Shown: in pieces, positions 61,001 through 64,000 of the stretch | How the letters are laid out: the number at the start of each line of letters is the position of its first letter | Position numbering within the stretch: the first letter of the stretch is position 1 | Assembly: GCA_940671915.1 (NCBI GenBank) | Contig: CALNVZ010000174.1 | Location: forward strand, 2,174,949 to 2,238,948 | Reading direction: 5' to 3' | Origin: Paracentrotus lividus | Lineage: Eukaryota; Echinodermata; Echinoidea; Camarodonta; Echinidae | DNA length: 64,000 bases | Notes under the pieces: generated by a model | Database searches by the model: none | Told to the model about the DNA's origin: nothing | The model's input: only the letters and a program-made list of their open reading frames with translations | Translations under genes and position numbers: made by a program

Positions 61001-63070
61001 CTGAATTTTCAATGTTTCTTGTATGCTCTGTAAAAAAATTGAGAAGAAATGATTAGGGAAATGCCTTTAAAAATGGATTGTTTTGTTGCAATCTTTGACT
61101 CTTTTCTGGCGACTTCTGTCTGATTTTGATGTGATAGGTCACATTTGATATTTAACTCCTTGCTCTATAAATTATCTTTGATCTTTTATCGTATTTAACC
61201 CTAACTAGGGGGGGGGGGGGCCCTCCCAGGCCCCCCTCTCGAGATCTCGGCTGTCGACCGCGCGATCACGCCGAAAATTGGCATGCATGTCGCCCGTGAC
61301 CTAATCTACACAATTGTATAGTTTTTTTTTCATGAAAATTGTTTTTTAATTAATTATGCTAATTTATGCATAATTAATATTGGAAATCATACGTTTTGCA
61401 CTAACTTCCTAAATACAGCTCCAAATGTGCTCATTTTTTGTGTGGATATTCTTTATAGCCTTCCTATCAATTGTACTTGAAAAAAATTCCGGTATCACAA
61501 TTAATTTCTTATGTATTTTACTGTTTTTTTAATTTCTTATGTATTTCTTTGTTTTTTCGACCTTTTTATTTTCATTGTTCTTTTTATGAAATTTGTTGGG
61601 GACAATTCAGCAATCATAAAAAGCATATAATCAAGTAATTTGAATCTGTAAAAGCAAAAATAATCACTCATTTATGAATTTTAGCTGAAAATACATTTTG
61701 TATTGACTTTGTACATGAAATCACGTTTTTGAGCAATTTTTCGGTCTGACGCACTTGTACAAAATTATGCTTAACTCGCGAACCGGGTACCCGGACGTCG
61801 CAAATTTGGTCTTAAAAGATGCGGGAGACTTGGAGAAAAAAAGTCATGCCACATCGCGGCGAGAGCTTTTCGCGTTGCGAACATATTGCGCAAAACGTCG
61901 AGGGGGGGGGGGCCTGGGAGGCCCCCTCGGCCTAGTTAGGGTTAAGACAAATAAAGAGGTGTAGATATGCTTGTATATCATATCTATTTTTTGAAAATTA
62001 TTTGTGGATATACTATAACAGGGTTCCCAGCCCATCAGGGAATCAGTGAAAATTATTTTACTTTTTTCCAGTCAGGGAATTTTGATTTGCCCCAAAATTG
62101 AAAGTTCGGTAGTCAGTCGAACTAGTGTTCTATAATGCAAATAGTTTGTACGTTGACAACAAAGAAGACATGCAAAACTGGAAATGGGTTTAAATAATTA
62201 TCAGGGAATTTTCAGATTTCATCTGGGAATAATCAGGTGAAAATCAGGGAATTTTGGTTTTCTTGATATGCTGGCAACCCTGTATGAATAAGATCACTAA
62301 TTTTTATATGCTAAATGCTCTGTTTCTTTTATCGTTTGCAGTTGAGCCCACAACAGGCATCTACATTCTTGTTTCCGTTTGCGGAGCTGGTTGCTAAAAC
62401 TCTGAAGTAAGTCTTCGTTTTTTTTTTCCTGGTTGCCCTCTGGCACTGTTTGTATCTAGATTTGGTCTGATATGATGTGTGTGTTTGTGAGAAGCCCTGT
62501 GATGTGAACTTTCAAGATATTTTCCTGAAATATTGTTCTTGACAGTTGCAGATTTATCATGTAAAGTAATTGCTTGATTTTGTCACAGAAGTAGTACAAA
62601 AGGGGAAAATCGATTAGTCGACATTTTAGTAGATATTTTAGCAGGCAAGGAATAGTCTATTTAAACTATGTATTGAACAGGACAAGGACAAGGACAAGCT
62701 GGATGGAAAATGTAAAGACATGGACAGATATGACAATGCAAGAACTGCTGTCGACTACAACTGACAGGAAGGCATGGAGGAAAAAATGTGCTACTTCGGC
62801 TCTCAAATCCCCCCAACGACTCCGGAAGAGTCAAGGGATTGAGTGAGTGAGTGAGTGATTGAACAGGAAAAGAATGGTCAGTTACAATTCAGAGCCATGT
62901 TATGTTATGATTAATCTCACTCTGTCATTCCAGTAAGAAGCTGAGAGATGTGATCCTTCAAGACATCTTCCAGGATGTAGTTGAAAGGTCTGATGTGGGA
63001 GAAGAGGCAGAGGAGGAAGAAGATGAAGGGATAGCATCAGATGAAGACAGAAAGAAAGTTTCCAAGAATG
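56065..63070 (+). CDS. RRP1: RRP1 / Nop52 ribosomal RNA processing protein 1, 5' part (exons 1-7)
   Basis: RRP1 is a nucleolar protein needed for 60S subunit biogenesis and pre-rRNA processing. Exons: 56065-56206, 58787-58924, 59406-59491, 59794-59855, 60265-60397, 62342-62406, 62934-63070; every junction keeps frame with GT-AG sites. About 254 residues are present against about 460 in human; the rest lies beyond the window. The Nop52 domain is recognisable from end to end: FAQRLASNEKKIRDRAVKRL (human LAQRLAGNEQVTRDRAVRKL), then LWKGLFYCMWMCDK (VWKGLFYCMWMQDK), then REWMGIDHLRMDKYLM (REWTGIDRLRLDKFYM), an acidic stretch EEAEEEEDEG following the domain. The ATG sits in CAAAATGGCGGCGCC. Confidence 0.97.
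56207..58786. other. RRP1 intron 1
   Basis: Contains a G run near 56491-56502, repeated GGTGCACCCA phrases (56425-56545), an A run at 57977-58003, a GCGAGCGCGAAGCGCGAGC palindromic motif at 57800-57818 and the dispersed repeat at 58063-58500. The open frame at 57379-57789 (136 codons) has no recognised domain, lacks splice-like context and is probably chance. Confidence 0.5.
58063..58500 (+). repeat. Copy of the ~440-bp TTTAAAGGGAT repeat
   Basis: Diverged homologue of 30593-31041 in opposite orientation, sharing GTAACATTGAATGATATTCA at the start, CTTCCATTTGATCTGAAA near 58390-58407 and the end CCCTTTAAGG. This confirms an interspersed family. Confidence 0.85.
58787..58924 (+). CDS. RRP1: RRP1 exon 2
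   Basis: Acceptor TTTCAG, donor GTAAGT. It encodes IGESELMKLWKGLFYCMWMC and then DKAVIQEELADQISDMAHCF, the best conserved part of the family. Confidence 0.98.
58925..59405. other. RRP1 intron 2
   Basis: Contains an A run and, at about 58985-59035, GTTGAAGTTGAAGTTTATTT followed by ATCCAAATAC. This resembles the 3' end of a retroposon, with a loosely similar reverse-oriented stretch in segment B near 37940. No clear boundaries. Confidence 0.4.
59406..59491 (+). CDS. RRP1: RRP1 exon 3
   Basis: Acceptor TTTCAG, donor GTGAGC. It encodes CLFFETFLATMRREWMGIDH and LRMDKYLM, aligning with human QAFWQTMNREWTGIDRLRLD. Confidence 0.98.
59794..59855 (+). CDS. RRP1: RRP1 exon 4
   Basis: 20 codons plus two bases, acceptor TTTTAG, donor GTAAGT. 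It encodes LIRRSFRQMLVVLHNNEWDE, aligning with human LMRMVLNESLKVLKMQGWEE. Confidence 0.95.
59856..60264. other. RRP1 intron 4
   Basis: AT-rich with a C run and an A run around 60020-60050. No element defined. Confidence 0.5.
60265..60397 (+). CDS. RRP1: RRP1 exon 5
   Basis: One base plus 44 codons, acceptor TTGCAG, donor GTGAGT. It encodes LVKVFLTSLSRCALNPAIDA and then YQIANVYLDELAREGTEE, aligning with human SHFIEIFLEELTKVGAEE. Confidence 0.97.
60398..62341. other. RRP1 intron 5
   Basis: Includes an AAT tract followed by TTACATTTATATAGCACTTT near 60900-60940 (a common dispersed-repeat phrase in marine animals) and the TTAA-flanked element 61195-61945. The rest is AT-rich. Confidence 0.5.
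61195..61945. mobile_element. TTAA-flanked 0.75-kb non-autonomous transposon
   Basis: TTAA is followed by CCCTAACTAGG and a G run at the left; the right end is the inverse, CCTAGTTAGGG then TTAA. The terminal inverted repeats extend about 40 bp, including GG(C)CCTCCCAGGCCCCC. The TTAA duplication with CCC-starting ends fits the piggyBac superfamily. No transposase. The subterminal regions are CpG-rich (GTCGACCGCGCGATCACG at left; TCGCGGCGAGAGC at right). Confidence 0.8.
62342..62406 (+). CDS. RRP1: RRP1 exon 6
   Basis: 21 codons plus two bases, acceptor TTGCAG, donor GTAAGT. It encodes LSPQQASTFLFPFAELVAKT, aligning with human LTADQNLKFIDPFCRIAART. Confidence 0.96.
62407..62933. other. RRP1 intron 6
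   Basis: Holds the truncated LINE insertion at 62683-62857; otherwise AT-rich. Confidence 0.55.
62683..62857 (+). mobile_element. 5'-truncated LINE 3' end with target-site duplication
   Basis: An open stretch reads WMENVKTWTDMTMQELLSTT and then TDRKAWRKKCATSA, ending in TGA. This matches the conserved C-terminal tail of many non-LTR reverse transcriptases (W-x-D-N-h-x-x-W...D-R-x-x-W). It is followed by a GTGA microsatellite tail. ATTGAACAGGA flanks both sides (62672-62682 and 62858-62868). Confidence 0.88.
62934..63070 (+). CDS. RRP1: RRP1 exon 7
   Basis: Acceptor TTCCAG, donor GTTAGT. It encodes KKLRDVILQDIFQDVVERSD, aligning with human SLVLNNITRGIFETIVEQAP, then an acidic EEAEEEEDEG and a basic end DRKKVSKN. 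The next exon lies outside the window. Confidence 0.96.
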
Positions 63071-63363
63071 GTTAGTATGATTTCAGGAAGCATTATCATC
63101 ATGCACCAAGAAATAACTTTATGCTCAAAGAATTTCAGATCAAAAGTTAATTTCTGAAAAATCCCTTTATAAATTTCCAGGCTTCAGGTAATGGAGAAGT
63201 GAAGAAAAGAATGATTAGTTTTCAATGTTTGTTGGAATTCTAAACTTCTCATACTGATGCAGTCTATGCAAATATAGTGCTATGAGCTGTCACTTGTATA
63301 AAAATGGATACTTTTGAGCTTGATTATTCATATTTCATAAGACACGGCCCCCTCTTTTCTGTC
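63071..63363. other. RRP1 intron 7 (start)
   Basis: AT-rich intron; nothing bounded before the fold-back element. Confidence 0.5.
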
Positions 63364-63977
63364 TTTAAGGGAGGAGTCCGGGCTGAAATGAAAAAGTTTT
63401 GTAAAATTAAGTAAAATTCATCAAGCACAACACAGAAAATTTCATCAAAATCGGATGAAAAATAACAAAGTAATGCATTTTTTAGGTCTTGATTTTTTTT
63501 TGTAAAACAGTTCTTGGTAACTGTTTCATTGTCTCATTTGAATATTTGAATATTCAAATGAGCAAACTGATGATGTCACAGTCCCCCTACTTCTTGTGTA
63601 TTTTATTATATGAAATCCTATTTATCTCATTTTTTCATATATTGCGTATTCAGAAAATCTGTCCCTCATACTGAAATAAGTAAAAGCACTTGTGACCTTG
63701 AACATTCCACAAGGATTAATCCGTGTTTTTATGTCCTTGGGGCAGAAAATCTTGATAATTAGTATTTCATACAATAAAATACAAAGAAAGTAGGGGGACT
63801 GTGACATCATCAGTTTGCCAATTTGAAGAACTGTTTTCTAAAAAATTCAAACCCTAAGAAAATTCATAACTTTGCTATTTCTTATCCGATTTTGATGAAA
63901 TTTTCAGTATTGAGCTTTTTCGATTTTACTTTATTTTTCTTATAATGCAAACTCTAGCCCGGATGAGTCCTTTAAGG
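63364..63977. mobile_element. ~610-bp fold-back MITE
   Basis: The left end TTTAAGGGAGGAGTCCGGGC and right end GCCCGGATGAGTCCTTTAAGG are inverted. The arms continue inward, sharing TTTCATCAAAATCGGATGA-type and CTGATGATGTCACAGTCCCC sequences, so almost the whole unit is a hairpin. The mirrored open frames at 63489-63674 (+) and 63622-63810 (-) are a consequence of this and are not genes. Confidence 0.85.
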
Positions 63978-64000
63978 AGTAATGTAATTTTCATTTGTTC

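Noticed and set aside
1-64000. tRNA and rRNA genes
   Set aside because: No cloverleaf with A/B box promoter or rRNA-like sequence was recognised by eye; a dedicated covariance search would be needed for certainty.

Overview
This is a window of animal nuclear DNA: AT-rich, with GT-AG introns, many microsatellites and dense mobile-element debris. Both recognisable genes look like clear but diverged relatives of the vertebrate genes. My best guess is a marine invertebrate deuterostome, probably an echinoderm such as a sea urchin; this rests on general feel and no species marker was seen. The window is a scaffold: a 25-base N gap lies at 38508-38532.

Two genes account for all the coding sequence I can support. 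(1) Nicastrin (NCSTN), the large glycoprotein subunit of gamma-secretase, lies on the minus strand. Sixteen exons run leftward: exon 1 at 50654, exons 2-3 at 31900-29982, and exons 4-16 from 19218 to the stop at 4869. Exon phases agree at every junction, apart from one-base indels inside exons 4, 10 and 11. The model is about 747 residues. (2) RRP1 (Nop52/NNP-1), a nucleolar ribosome-biogenesis protein, lies on the plus strand. Its first seven exons (56065-63070, about 254 residues) are present and the gene runs off the right edge. The two starts face away from each other about 5.4 kb apart, and both start codons sit in a CAAAATGGC context resembling a YY1 site.

Layout. 1-4.1 kb: near-identical inverted arms around a 2.6 kb loop. 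4.9-19.2 kb: nicastrin exons 16-4, with introns holding MITEs, a 30-bp minisatellite and a 1.6 kb long-TIR transposon. 19.2-30 kb: intron 3, with GGTCA-rich repeats that carry a nested fold-back element and a Tc1-like element, then a roughly 4.6 kb minisatellite of about 160-bp units. 25.7-51.2 kb: a large duplicated and inverted block. Segment A (nicastrin exons 2-3) recurs inverted at 41.8-49.9 kb, segment E (exon 1) occurs at 34.0-35.3 kb and inverted at 49.9-51.2 kb, and segment B occurs twice in direct orientation on either side of the N gap. An assembly or haplotype artefact is the likeliest cause; a real inverted duplication is the alternative. 51.2-56 kb: a partial third copy of the nicastrin upstream flank around an AACGTT-rich element, then repeat-rich spacer. 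56-64 kb: RRP1, with a TTAA-flanked element, a 5'-truncated LINE with target-site duplication and a fold-back MITE in its introns.

I see no functional link between the genes beyond both being housekeeping-type genes. No new protein system is apparent. The noteworthy content is structural: the palindromic locus, several unusually long inverted-repeat elements, a duplicated partial nicastrin exon, and repeats rich in nuclear-receptor-like half sites.
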